From: a virus
IMG/VR virus record: IMGVR_UViG_3300034072_001021
Span: 62,001-126,000 of that record
DNA length: 64,000 bases
Reading direction: 5' to 3' (one strand)
The notes beneath the pieces were generated by a model. That model was given only the letters and a program-made list of their open reading frames with translations. It made no database searches and was not told the origin of the DNA. A program made the translations under genes and the position numbers. This document shows positions 25,670 to 34,009 of the stretch, in pieces (positions within the stretch are counted from its first letter, which is position 1; every line of letters begins with the position of its first letter).

Positions 25670-27313
25670 ATGGACGCTTCTCTATTCGAGTTTTCCCATC
25701 GCAAACGGGCACCGGTCTTTAACCAGGATGTCGTTAAAGGCATTGCCGTCAAAGACGTGCCTTTCTCGAAGTCGTATATCGACAACATCATTCGCTGCGG
25801 TGAGGACCAGTATCCGGATGGTTTCGAATACATCGGAAGTGAAGTGTGTGACCCCCTGACGGAATACAACACCATTACCCGTGTGCGCGCCGGTAGCAAC
25901 CGCGTGTACGACATTGCGCGTAGTGACGTGCGTCTGGTGAAATACCGCTTTAGCCTTCATGGCAAAGAGCTGGCACCGATGTTCATGTACATTCCGTTTG
26001 TCCGTCAGGCAGGCATGCTTTACGTCTCGGGCAAGCAGTTCGCTGTGGCACCCGTCATGGGTGACATTGCGTTCGAGATCGAAGAAAACAGCGTCTTCAT
26101 CCGTATTCCTCGCGCACCTATCTCGTTCAACCGAGAGAACCACACCATCGTGGTCGACGGTATCCGTACCAAGGACTACGTCGTCCATTCGCTGCTCCAC
26201 AACAAGGGCGGCAAGAAATCGCGCAGTAAGTCGGATCTGATCCGCATGGGCAAGGTGTACAGTTCGATGCCGCATTACTTGTTCTGCAAGTTCGGCGTCA
26301 CGGGTGCGTTTGAGAAATACTGCGGTACACGTCCAGTGATCACGACAGAATCGGAATACGATCCGGTGAAGTTTCCGCCTGAGCACTGGGTGAAGGTCTC
26401 CTCTCTGAAGAAAGCGCCCGACGGCATCAACCCACGCCGTCACTACGCATCGATCGCCACAGATGTGGTGTTGTTGATAGATCGTGGTGCATGGACCGAT
26501 ATGGCGAAGAGCTTTGCAACAGGCTTCTTCTACGTGTTGGACCATTTCCCTGAGTATGCCGAAAAGACCGAGGAGCTTTACGATCCTTGGTGGTGGTGTG
26601 TATTCATGGGTTTCATTCTGTGGAGTGAAGCCAACAAACATGGCAAGCTGGTAGACGAAGTAGAAACACACTTGCGATCTCTTGACGCGTATGTTGACCA
26701 GGAAACGGTCAAGACGCTCGAAGAGGTACAGGTGGAGTGTCATGATTTCTATGACTTGATGGCCTACATCATGCGCGAAATGCAGAACATGCTCGACAGC
26801 AAACGCGGTCGTGAAGCATGTCTGTACAACAAGCGTCTTGAAGTACTGCGCTATCTGCTCCGCAACATCAACAACAGCATGTTCGAGTTTCTGTTCCGTA
26901 TCACTGGCAACAACAAAAAGGAAATGGCGGCAAAAGACTACGAAGAACTCCTCAGGAAGTACTTCCGTCCGTGGCTGATTCATGGCATCAGCTCAGCAGC
27001 AGAGCACCCTGAAGTCTCCTCGGTATCCAACCCGAGTGACAACTACTTCTTCAAGATCACCTCTGTGATTGTTCAGCAGAACGACACACATGGTCGCGGG
27101 AAGAGTCAGGACGCCAAGCCGATTGGCCCGACGATGTATCTCCATTCCTCGTTTGCAGCCGTCACCGGTTTCGGTGTGCTGCCGAAGTCAACACCGATTG
27201 GTAACAACCGGTTCAATCCTTGCGTTAAGCTCGACGAGAAACACACCACTGTGGAGCCCGAAGAGCATAAAGAATCGCTTGACGGTGTACAACGTCTGAT
27301 TCAACGCACCTAA
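25670..27313 (+). CDS. candidate RNA polymerase beta-like N-terminal fragment
   Basis: 547 aa. Several segments recall the N-terminal half of a multisubunit RNA polymerase beta chain: PLTEYNTITRVRAG and APMFMYIPFVRQ followed by GMLYVSGKQFAVAPV (compare beta P-L-M-T-E-x-G-x-F-I-x-N-G-x-E), CLYNKRLEVLRYLLRNINNS (compare beta GNRRIRSVGEL), and near the end ITSVIVQQNDTHGRG and MYLHSSFAAVTGF. phiKZ-like phages carry split beta and beta-prime chains in the virion, and one beta fragment lies beside virion genes there, as here. No catalytic DxDGD motif is expected in this half. Identification is by eye and tentative. GAAGG before the ATG; tightly linked to both neighbours. Confidence 0.45.
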   Translation: MDASLFEFSHRKRAPVFNQDVVKGIAVKDVPFSKSYIDNIIRCGEDQYPDGFEYIGSEVCDPLTEYNTITRVRAGSNRVYDIARSDVRLVKYRFSLHGKELAPMFMYIPFVRQAGMLYVSGKQFAVAPVMGDIAFEIEENSVFIRIPRAPISFNRENHTIVVDGIRTKDYVVHSLLHNKGGKKSRSKSDLIRMGKVYSSMPHYLFCKFGVTGAFEKYCGTRPVITTESEYDPVKFPPEHWVKVSSLKKAPDGINPRRHYASIATDVVLLIDRGAWTDMAKSFATGFFYVLDHFPEYAEKTEELYDPWWWCVFMGFILWSEANKHGKLVDEVETHLRSLDAYVDQETVKTLEEVQVECHDFYDLMAYIMREMQNMLDSKRGREACLYNKRLEVLRYLLRNINNSMFEFLFRITGNNKKEMAAKDYEELLRKYFRPWLIHGISSAAEHPEVSSVSNPSDNYFFKITSVIVQQNDTHGRGKSQDAKPIGPTMYLHSSFAAVTGFGVLPKSTPIGNNRFNPCVKLDEKHTTVEPEEHKESLDGVQRLIQRT

Positions 27314-27329
27314 TCCAGCTGGAGTAAAC

Positions 27330-29210
27330 ATGAGCAGTCTCACCAACTACGTGTACGAACGCACGGTCGACTACATCCGCAACTCTGCGCGACAAAACGG
27401 CCTGCGTGACGAATACGACCGTTACATGGGCGCACAGAACTACAACAACAACGAGATGCAGAAGCTCGTTGATGTGATTGTCATCTTGGCCGAAGATGCT
27501 CTCCGTGGTTCGCGCACCGAAGCCGAAGACCGTGCCATCATCGCGGACACCATCGAGGCGGTTGTTATCGCCAACGTAGCGGCATTCGCCATGAGTGATC
27601 GCCGTATCAGTGACGCTCTGCCCGACGACATCTTCCGTGATGTTCAGCGTGCAGAGTCCGATTGGCGCCGTGCCTGCGAGAAGGCAGTCGCCATCTCTCG
27701 TGGCGGTTCTGCTCGTCCGGCGGGTTATCAGTCGAGCCAAGCTCGCAGTGCGTTGTTCGGTAACGTTCAGCGTGACAACACCAGTGTCTTCGGTAGCCGC
27801 AGCAATTCGCTGTTCGATCGCCAAGAGCAAGCCGCGCCGGCGCGCTCGAGCAGTATCTGGGACACCCCGAATACCCGCGCTACTCAACAACAGGCAGCTG
27901 CACCGGCAGGGCAGTCCGAATGGCCTGCTCGCTCGCGTGAAGAACCGGCCCGTCAGGCTCCGGTTCAACAGCCTGCGGAAGAAGTGCGTCAAAACGGTCC
28001 GGACATGTCCAAAGAGCGTCCGTACGATGACTTCTGGCTGGACGGTGAGCATTGGCAGCTTGCCCACAAGTCTAACTGGCAGTGGTCGTTCTCCCCCAAA
28101 CAACAAACTCGCCGCACCTATGACCCGGACAATGAAGTCTGCTTCCTGGTCAAGGACAAGACCGGCCATGTCCGTGAGGAGTTCCTTCCCGTGGTTGACG
28201 ATCTCGAAGAAGCATCGCATGAAATCCGCGTCTCCAATCGCCCGAACTCCCGTCTGGTGAGTGAGCGTGAAGAAGGTGATGCTTTCGTAGTGGGCAATGA
28301 CATCGATGCTGTCGATCTCGACGTCCTGGCGAACACTGCCGCGTACGTGCGCAAACAGCACATCGCTGAACTGGAAGTGGACAAGCCGGCGATCATCGAC
28401 ACCCCGCAGACCATCAGCACTGTGCGTGAAGCTGCTGTCCGCGTAGCCGGTGAAGCCGTTCGTAATGAAGCCGATGTGGTTGCCGTCAACAACTACATCC
28501 CGGTACCGATGGTGGCCGACGCCAAGACCCTGACGGCGCTGGAAACCATCACCGCGATCAGCGGTAGTGACTCCGACCTGGCCATCCTGGCCAAGCGCCT
28601 GCGTTCCCTGCGCGGTGTCATGGCGGAAAACGTCATGGACTTCATCGACGAGCACTTCACCAACGAAGTCAACGCTGCCCTGCGTGATCAGTTCGGTCTG
28701 ACTGTCAGCATCGACAGTTTCGTCAGTGACTTCGACGACCTGCTGGAATGCGGTACCTTCAAGCGCCTCGGTTCCGGAGCTGTGGCACAGTTCCTGTCGC
28801 GCACCCGTGCACTGCTGGCAACGCTGCAGTACGTCAACGATGCCGATTCCCGCGAAGAGCTGGTCGACGCCATGGATATCCTGCCACGTGCTGAAGACAG
28901 CACCGAACAGGCCTCTCAGGCGTTCGAAGACTTCCGTAAGACTGTTGCCATCATGTTCAAGCCGATGTCGGTTCTGCACGTGAAGATCGATTCCGACAAG
29001 TTCGGTATGGTCGGCAAAGAAGTACGCACCCCGCCCCGTCAAGGGCAACACGCAGACGTACCGCTGGCAACGGCGTTGACGTCCCTGTATCACATCGGTC
29101 GCAAGACCAGTGGTGCCGGTCATGTGTACGTGGTGACGGCTGACAACATCATGTTCGAGCTGGTTCCGATCAGCGGCGCGCGTGACGTCGTCGGCATTCG
29201 CCTGGCGTAA
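27330..29210 (+). CDS. virion protein with Gln/Pro/Ala-rich linker (626 aa)
   Basis: GGAG precedes the ATG. The N-terminal helical domain (1-125; EYDRYMGAQNYNNNEMQKLV) is followed by a low-complexity linker (about 130-230) rich in Gln, Arg, Pro, Ala and Ser with repeated SSIWDTP- or SRSNSLF-like text. Next comes a WLDGEHWQLAHKSNWQWSFS segment and a large mixed domain with conserved-looking FKRLGSGAVAQFLSRTRALL. Codon bias is strong, so it is abundant. In phiKZ, as I recall, a structural protein sits next to the virion RNA polymerase beta fragment; the same adjacency is seen here (16 bases). Function unknown; virion role inferred. Confidence 0.55.
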   Translation: MSSLTNYVYERTVDYIRNSARQNGLRDEYDRYMGAQNYNNNEMQKLVDVIVILAEDALRGSRTEAEDRAIIADTIEAVVIANVAAFAMSDRRISDALPDDIFRDVQRAESDWRRACEKAVAISRGGSARPAGYQSSQARSALFGNVQRDNTSVFGSRSNSLFDRQEQAAPARSSSIWDTPNTRATQQQAAAPAGQSEWPARSREEPARQAPVQQPAEEVRQNGPDMSKERPYDDFWLDGEHWQLAHKSNWQWSFSPKQQTRRTYDPDNEVCFLVKDKTGHVREEFLPVVDDLEEASHEIRVSNRPNSRLVSEREEGDAFVVGNDIDAVDLDVLANTAAYVRKQHIAELEVDKPAIIDTPQTISTVREAAVRVAGEAVRNEADVVAVNNYIPVPMVADAKTLTALETITAISGSDSDLAILAKRLRSLRGVMAENVMDFIDEHFTNEVNAALRDQFGLTVSIDSFVSDFDDLLECGTFKRLGSGAVAQFLSRTRALLATLQYVNDADSREELVDAMDILPRAEDSTEQASQAFEDFRKTVAIMFKPMSVLHVKIDSDKFGMVGKEVRTPPRQGQHADVPLATALTSLYHIGRKTSGAGHVYVVTADNIMFELVPISGARDVVGIRLA

Positions 29211-29213
29211 TAC

Positions 29214-29237
29214 GATGGGGGCCTTCGGGCCCCCATC
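29214..29237 (+). terminator. hairpin after the 626-aa gene
   Basis: Perfect 10-bp stem GATGGGGGCC / GGCCCCCATC with a TTCG loop, 3 bases after the stop; TATTATG follows. Confidence 0.65.
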
Positions 29238-29283
29238 TATTATGAAAGCGTCTTCTTATTTTTTCTTTTATGGAAAACAGGCC

Positions 29284-30087
29284 ATGCTGAACAAAATCCT
29301 CAGGAATGCGTTCCTGCCAGAAGCGGTTACGTCTCTGGAATCTCTCATCCCTTCTCTGGAAGGTGAGGGTGGTGACGGTAGTACCGTTATCGAGCGGGAA
29401 TACGAGATCTACGGTCGTGTAGACGATCTGTCGGTACTCAAAGAAAAGGCTGAGCGCACTGAATACCAAGAGCAATGGGGTCTCCCTTGCAACGCGGGTA
29501 GCGAAGCTGGCATCAACGGTAACATCCGTGTTCGCATGACTCGTGAAGGCGATGATGGCGAACAGAAGTACACCATGACCATCAAGGTCAAGGGCAAGGA
29601 TAGCAACAAAGAGAACGAGATGGACATCACTGAGGATACGTTCAATATCTTCAGCAGCCTCGTTCCCAACGGTCTGATCAAGACTCGTTACATCTTCCCG
29701 GTGCGTGACACTGAGTTCGAACTCGAAGTCGACGTGTTCCATGATGCCGACGGTAATGAGTGCAACATCGTCAAGATCGATCTGGAAGTTCCGGAAGGCA
29801 CTGACGTTAATGCGATCACCATGCCGTTCAAGCTGGAAGAGCCTCGTCTGATCAAGCCGGGTCAGAAGTCTCAGGAAGATCTGGACTACGTGCGCAAGCT
29901 GTTCAGCGAGCAATACGAGGTCAAGAATCCCCTCCATACTCCCAAGGAAGAGAGTGGCGAAGACGATCTGGGTGAAGAAGACGATACCTCCGCTGAAGAA
30001 GCAGATGACGTGAATGACGGCGCTGCTGAAGATGGTGAAGATGGTACTTCCGAGCCCGAACAAGACAACGCAGCATCGATCTCCTAA
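29284..30087 (+). CDS. CYTH-domain protein (triphosphate tunnel fold) with acidic tail
   Basis: 267 aa from the ATG at 29284 (AGG upstream); an earlier ATG at 29182 lies inside the previous gene. After a short lead with SLESLIPSLEGE comes a CYTH-like domain (about 40-200): EREYEIYGRVDD, GNIRVRMTREGDDGEQKYTM, TIKVKGKD, LIKTRYIFPV and ELEVDVFHD. These give the alternating E-x-E, R-x-R, K-x-K, K-x-R-Y and E-x-D pattern that lines the tunnel in CyaB or thiamine triphosphatase enzymes. It may hydrolyse an inorganic or nucleoside triphosphate or act as an RNA triphosphatase. The last 60 residues are strongly acidic. CYTH proteins are uncommon in phages. Confidence 0.7.
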   Translation: MLNKILRNAFLPEAVTSLESLIPSLEGEGGDGSTVIEREYEIYGRVDDLSVLKEKAERTEYQEQWGLPCNAGSEAGINGNIRVRMTREGDDGEQKYTMTIKVKGKDSNKENEMDITEDTFNIFSSLVPNGLIKTRYIFPVRDTEFELEVDVFHDADGNECNIVKIDLEVPEGTDVNAITMPFKLEEPRLIKPGQKSQEDLDYVRKLFSEQYEVKNPLHTPKEESGEDDLGEEDDTSAEEADDVNDGAAEDGEDGTSEPEQDNAASIS

Positions 30088-30103
30088 GAGATACCGCATA
30101 GAA

Positions 30104-30137
30104 CCTCCTACGACGCCGTTTAAAGCGTCGTAGGAGG
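30104..30137. terminator. bidirectional hairpin terminator
   Basis: Perfect 13-bp stem CCTCCTACGACGC / GCGTCGTAGGAGG with an 8-base loop between convergent genes. Different stem sequence from the rest of the family. Confidence 0.75.
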
Positions 30138-30147
30138 CAATATGCTG

Positions 30148-30393
30148 TCATGCATCGTCACTGGATGAAACTAGCTTAAACAGGGTATCCAGGACGTTCT
30201 GGAGCAACTCTGTGTTTATCGGTTCACCCCGATAGACTTTGACGCCAGTGTCTGCAACGAATGCAAGAATGGCTACGCCGGCAATCGCGATCAAGAACCA
30301 GGATTTGAGGCCCAGTTTCTTTTCTGATTGTGGTGCTTGAGCGGCAGGAGTCTCCGCACCATTCTGTTCTTGAATCTCTTGATTATCACTCAT
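30148..30393 (-). CDS. small single-pass membrane protein (81 aa)
   Basis: Polar N-terminus rich in Glu, Gln and Ala (1-25), then one membrane segment (SWFLIAIAGVAILAFVADTG, about 31-50), then a helical C-terminus (TELLQNVLDTLFKLV). N-in or N-out topology cannot be judged. It lies 6 bases after a second single-pass membrane protein gene, so the two may form a complex. A holin or spanin role is conceivable but not supported by motifs. Confidence 0.55.
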   Translation of the reverse strand: MSDNQEIQEQNGAETPAAQAPQSEKKLGLKSWFLIAIAGVAILAFVADTGVKVYRGEPINTELLQNVLDTLFKLVSSSDDA

Positions 30394-30399
30394 CTTGGT

Positions 30400-30858
30400 C
30401 TACTCTTTCTCTTCGCTGGATACTTCGATGATGGCATCTATAAGAGCCTGCCAACTTAAGTCGTCATGAGCTGAGAGTCGAAAGACCATGTTCAGTGCAA
30501 CGACGACAATGACACAAACAATCGTCGTCACTACAACGAACTTGGGTGACAACATAGCACGCCACAATTGAACAGTCGGATCGTCATGGTATTCATCGGT
30601 GTGTTTGACCACCATACCACCACCAACCGGCTGAGTAACACTGCAACGCGAGGGGTCGATCGTGGCTTTCAGGACGAGGTCTTTCACCTCATGTCCTAGA
30701 GAATCCAATGACCTCAATACATCATTGCCAGTCGAGTTCTCATTCAGACGAAACTCATTCTTGGCAAACAGGTTGATGGTATCCTTGACCACATTCCCCC
30801 AGGGAAACTCCTTGAGAGAAGATTCCCCAACAACTTTTATTACGTCAGACATTTGCAT
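30400..30858 (-). CDS. membrane-anchored hypothetical protein (152 aa)
   Basis: GAGGA 8 bases before the ATG. The soluble N-terminal part (1-105) contains WGNVVKDTINLFAKNEF and LRSLDSLGHEVKDLVLKA, suggesting helices; one membrane segment follows (FVVVTTIVCVIVVVALNMVF, about 108-127), then an acidic amphipathic end. No family recognised. It is tightly coupled with the 81-aa membrane protein downstream and with the RuvC-like gene upstream. Confidence 0.55.
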   Translation of the reverse strand: MQMSDVIKVVGESSLKEFPWGNVVKDTINLFAKNEFRLNENSTGNDVLRSLDSLGHEVKDLVLKATIDPSRCSVTQPVGGGMVVKHTDEYHDDPTVQLWRAMLSPKFVVVTTIVCVIVVVALNMVFRLSAHDDLSWQALIDAIIEVSSEEKE

Positions 30859-30877
30859 GACGTGTCCTCACTAGGTG

Positions 30878-31462
30878 TCATCTGACGAACCCAGTTGCCT
30901 TCCTTATCGCCTCTCCGTGGGCTCTGGCTACTGCGATGGCATCGTACTCGTGTTCTGTCAGATTGCCTTTTTGAATGCCCTCTTTCCAAATCAGATTATT
31001 CAGATTAAGGACGCAATCCTTGATCGCATCCTTCTTCATGGTGAACTTCTCGGTTTGGACAGCTCGCTTCGCCTCCCCAGGCGAAACGCCATAGATGTCA
31101 TTACCCGAGTAGTCGTAAACTGCTTGGCGTATGAAGATCATCATTTCTGTCAGTGTCTCAAAACTCTGGACACGTCTAGGCATGAAGAACGGAGTCTCAA
31201 CGGCTACGTTGTGAGGATTATGGAACCATAGCTCTTTGCCGAGTTCTTCCTTGAGGATGTTCTGGCGCTCCCAGCGGCTGCCATGCGATGCAGTACTGAT
31301 ACGCCTTTCCCGTAGAAGCTTCTCGGCAATGAGTGTCCTCGTGTACAGGACAGTGTATTCGCCACCTCTAAGGTCAAGCTCCAGTACAGCTATCCCCAGA
31401 TTCGAGGAACCGTTGTCGATACCCATGATTCTGTAGATGAACGATGCATCTGTGAACTGCAT
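30878..31462 (-). CDS. RuvC-like Holliday junction resolvase
   Basis: 194 aa RNase H-fold nuclease. MGIDNGSSNLGIAVLEL (about residues 13-29) gives the first catalytic Asp, VAVETPFF the central Glu, and the C-terminal EHEYDAIAVARAHGEA the last acidic pair. This is the same order as RuvC and related phage junction resolvases. It would cleave branched DNA before packaging. The ATG at 31462 has AAGGCAGG upstream; an ATG at 31426 just before the motif is a possible alternative. It shares an operon with tail genes and small membrane proteins. Confidence 0.8.
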   Translation of the reverse strand: MQFTDASFIYRIMGIDNGSSNLGIAVLELDLRGGEYTVLYTRTLIAEKLLRERRISTASHGSRWERQNILKEELGKELWFHNPHNVAVETPFFMPRRVQSFETLTEMMIFIRQAVYDYSGNDIYGVSPGEAKRAVQTEKFTMKKDAIKDCVLNLNNLIWKEGIQKGNLTEHEYDAIAVARAHGEAIRKATGFVR

Positions 31463-31488
31463 AAAGCCTGCCTTAGACAGCGAATGCC

Positions 31489-32361
31489 TTAGCCCAGTAA
31501 GGACATGGTCATGGTCGGGATTTGGTTGGTGGCCAGCAGCGGCTGGACGGCACCCACCTCGAGGTTGAAGTCGAAGCCCTTGCTGTTGTAGATCATCTCG
31601 TAGTGACCACTGATGATGGTCGCGATCTGAGCACAGATGGTTTCCTTGAAGGTCACTGCGCCAGCCGGGGTGTTGATCGAGACGTCTGCATCGACAGCGG
31701 TGCAGAAACCGAACTCGGAGATCACAGCCATGCGACGATCACCGAAGAGGATCTCTGCGACGTTGTACAGTTCTGCGACATCGGCTTCAGTGAACGGCAT
31801 CGGAATAACAGCACTGGTGGCCAGGTATTCGTTGCTGGTGGTCACTGCGCCAGTGTTCGGGATTTCCGGCGGGGTCGGACTCAGGTTGGCTTCGGTGTAT
31901 ACGTACTCTTCGATGACGGTTTGGTCGTCGACGATGGTACGTTTGGTCATCTTCGGAATGACGCCGGTCATGTTCAGACGCTTACCGTAGTAGGCGACGT
32001 AATTGGTGCCATCGACTTCGATGATCTTGCGCAGGCAGTAGCGGCTACGCTCACCGGCGGTCAGGTCATCGTTGATCGGACGGAGTACGAACGGCAGGTG
32101 ACGGTACAGACCGGCATCACCAGAGCTGTGGTCAATGACCTGGCTCAGCGGAATGCTGTTCGGGCCCATGGTGTAACCGTGGCCACCGATACCGATGGTG
32201 TAGAACTTCAGGGCTGGACGAGAACCAGGTGGCAACAGAGCGCCAGCCTGGATATCGAATTTCTGGTTCAGCGTGGTGTCTTCGAATTGCTGGAAGGGAG
32301 TGTCCAGGAAGGAACTCACCTGCAGGTAGTTCGACAGCTGAGTCGGAACGATCTTTTGCAT
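31489..32361 (-). CDS. tail or baseplate structural-like protein (290 aa)
   Basis: AAAGG before the ATG. The protein is rich in strands and Pro-Thr loops with IGIGGHGYTMGPNSIPLSQV (about 52-71) and a VDADVSINTPAGAVTF segment near 225-240. It ends IPTMTMSLLG, and the same I-P-T-M-T ending is seen in 33430-34008 (NIPTMTLSQVLQ), suggesting a shared C-terminal element. Strong codon optimisation points to an abundant virion component. No enzymatic motif. It heads the minus-strand tail block next to the RuvC-like gene. Exact role unknown. Confidence 0.55.
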   Translation of the reverse strand: MQKIVPTQLSNYLQVSSFLDTPFQQFEDTTLNQKFDIQAGALLPPGSRPALKFYTIGIGGHGYTMGPNSIPLSQVIDHSSGDAGLYRHLPFVLRPINDDLTAGERSRYCLRKIIEVDGTNYVAYYGKRLNMTGVIPKMTKRTIVDDQTVIEEYVYTEANLSPTPPEIPNTGAVTTSNEYLATSAVIPMPFTEADVAELYNVAEILFGDRRMAVISEFGFCTAVDADVSINTPAGAVTFKETICAQIATIISGHYEMIYNSKGFDFNLEVGAVQPLLATNQIPTMTMSLLG

Positions 32362-32411
32362 GGTGATGATGGCCTTTTGAGGTCAGAAGTAAATACGGTA
32401 CATACGATGGG

Positions 32412-33422
32412 TCACTGGTCCTGGATAGGCAGGTTATCGATCCGTACGCGTCTTAGCCATGTCTCACGGTTGTAATAACCGATGATCCACTGGCCTGCAA
32501 TGTTGGTGCAGTGGGTGTCAGAGAACTGGACGATCAGCAGGTTGGTGACCTTGGGATCGTTGATGTAAACATCGCCAGTATTCAGACCATTGTAGACCAC
32601 GCGGGCACCGTAAAGGTTGAACGGATTGGAGTTCTGAGTGAACACCCAAGCATCTGGGGAGATGGCTTTTGCCGACTCTACAATCCACTCACCGACCAGG
32701 TCACCCACCTTCAGGTTCTTCATGAGATGGTCATGATCGACGAACCGGTTGTTAGGCAGGATCATCTCAGCGGGCATTTTGGCGTGGTCGCCAGGGCCGA
32801 GATAACGCTTCACTTCCAGAGTGGTCTTGATGTTGCGGTCCAGGAACCGTACGGCTTCACGGATGTAGACATGGATCTCACCCATGTAGATCGGGTGTTC
32901 GGGCTTCATCCGGATGATTGCATCGTACGCAATCGGAGGAACGTAATCTGCACAGACGTCAGTTTCCAGAATACTGCCCATGTGATCTTGGAAGAGGACT
33001 TCGTTCAGATCTACCTGCTGTATTTCGACATCCACCAAATGAGCATCGAGAAACAAAGCATACTGTTTATTAAGTTCTTCCAAAATAACCGCTGGGGTGT
33101 ACTCGGTCGCATAGATCACGAACGGGACACTGGCAAACTTATCTTGGATAACTTCGCGCCGATAGGTCAACGTCATCGGGTCAGTCCATCCTGATTCAGG
33201 AGTGGGTCTGACTTCGATGGCAGTCAGTGTATTGGCCGGAGGGCGCTGCAGATTGTAGTCGTTCATGTGGTTGGGAACGATCTGCGGTTTGACCTCCGGT
33301 ACCGGCGAAGGTTCACCAAAGGTAATTTGCCACGACTCTACTGCAGTCTTGTTGGTCAGATTGAAGATATCCAACAGCAACTGAGCAGCAGGTACGGAGT
33401 AGCGCAGGGGGCGTACGTACAT
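32412..33422 (-). CDS. baseplate-like structural protein, two-module member of a paralogous family
   Basis: 336 aa from the ATG at 33422, 5 bases after GAGG; an in-frame GTG two codons earlier overlaps that site. Two consecutive modules of about 160 residues: the first ends HPIYMGEIHVYIREAVRF (about 180-197), the second ends with the related IAGQWIIGYYNRETW. Each contains a helical LLDIFN- or LMKNL-type start and an NPFNLY or VPFVIY strand. The same plan occurs in 34010-34996 (two modules), 33430-34008 and 5022-5576 (one each). Likely baseplate or tail-sheath-terminator proteins arising by duplication; function inferred from the neighbourhood of the portal. Confidence 0.5.
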   Translation of the reverse strand: MYVRPLRYSVPAAQLLLDIFNLTNKTAVESWQITFGEPSPVPEVKPQIVPNHMNDYNLQRPPANTLTAIEVRPTPESGWTDPMTLTYRREVIQDKFASVPFVIYATEYTPAVILEELNKQYALFLDAHLVDVEIQQVDLNEVLFQDHMGSILETDVCADYVPPIAYDAIIRMKPEHPIYMGEIHVYIREAVRFLDRNIKTTLEVKRYLGPGDHAKMPAEMILPNNRFVDHDHLMKNLKVGDLVGEWIVESAKAISPDAWVFTQNSNPFNLYGARVVYNGLNTGDVYINDPKVTNLLIVQFSDTHCTNIAGQWIIGYYNRETWLRRVRIDNLPIQDQ

Positions 33423-33429
33423 ACTCACC

Positions 33430-34008
33430 TCAAAGTGGTCTTTCCAAGGACGGGAGGTCGCTCTGCAGTACTTGCGACAATGTCATCGTCGGGATGTTTG
33501 CAGTGCACTCCAGTACTGGAATATTTGAACTCAAAATACCGGCCAACGGGACGGGGTCTAACTGTCCAGCGTATTTGATCTCGATCTCACCGTACCATCG
33601 TAGTGATGTCGGTGCTGCTTTCAGGCGATTGTTGGAGAGATTGATAACCTCATCAACAAAGTCACGACGATCAAAGACGATGCCAGTCACTTTGGTTATC
33701 GCGTTAGCGACGTCATGACTGACAACCTCTCCCGGATAGTCCAAGTAAAACGGTTCATTGAACAAATCGCTCAGGTTGAGCCTGTCGACAGTGATTGTCC
33801 CTTCGGAGAAGAACTTCTTCTCCTCTACGTTGGGGAGATCTTTGCGTGCTTTCAACTTAACCTGAAGCGAACGTCCTACAGCAGAGGGTACACCGTCGAT
33901 CTCTACGTAACGCGGATTCAGCGTCGTCCCATGGACACCGTTAAACGCAATCAGCATCGCCTCGAAAGGTGGATACTTGAGCAACTGAACCAATGAAAAA
34001 TTAGGCAT
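33430..34008 (-). CDS. baseplate-like structural protein, single module
   Basis: 192 aa. The opening FEAMLIAFNGVHGTTLNPRY and VEIDGVPSAVGRSLQVKLKA align in order with 5022-5576 (FALIYRTNRVALNPSVVDVE then NTIILVKAKAGG), and LRWYGEIEIKYAGQLD gives the family C-terminal strand. It continues with IPVLECTANIPTMTLSQVLQ, like the end of 31489-32361. It is 7 bases from the next gene and 1 base from the previous one, so it is translated within the tail operon. No enzymatic signature. Confidence 0.55.
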   Translation of the reverse strand: MPNFSLVQLLKYPPFEAMLIAFNGVHGTTLNPRYVEIDGVPSAVGRSLQVKLKARKDLPNVEEKKFFSEGTITVDRLNLSDLFNEPFYLDYPGEVVSHDVANAITKVTGIVFDRRDFVDEVINLSNNRLKAAPTSLRWYGEIEIKYAGQLDPVPLAGILSSNIPVLECTANIPTMTLSQVLQSDLPSLERPL

Positions 34009-34009
34009 C

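Noticed and set aside
25682-26983. Minus-strand frame of 433 codons opposite the RNA polymerase-like gene
   Set aside because: His/Val-rich antisense reading without ribosome site.
27225-29123. Minus-strand frame of 632 codons opposite the 626-aa virion gene
   Set aside because: Shadow frame, no initiation signal, overlaps two well supported genes.
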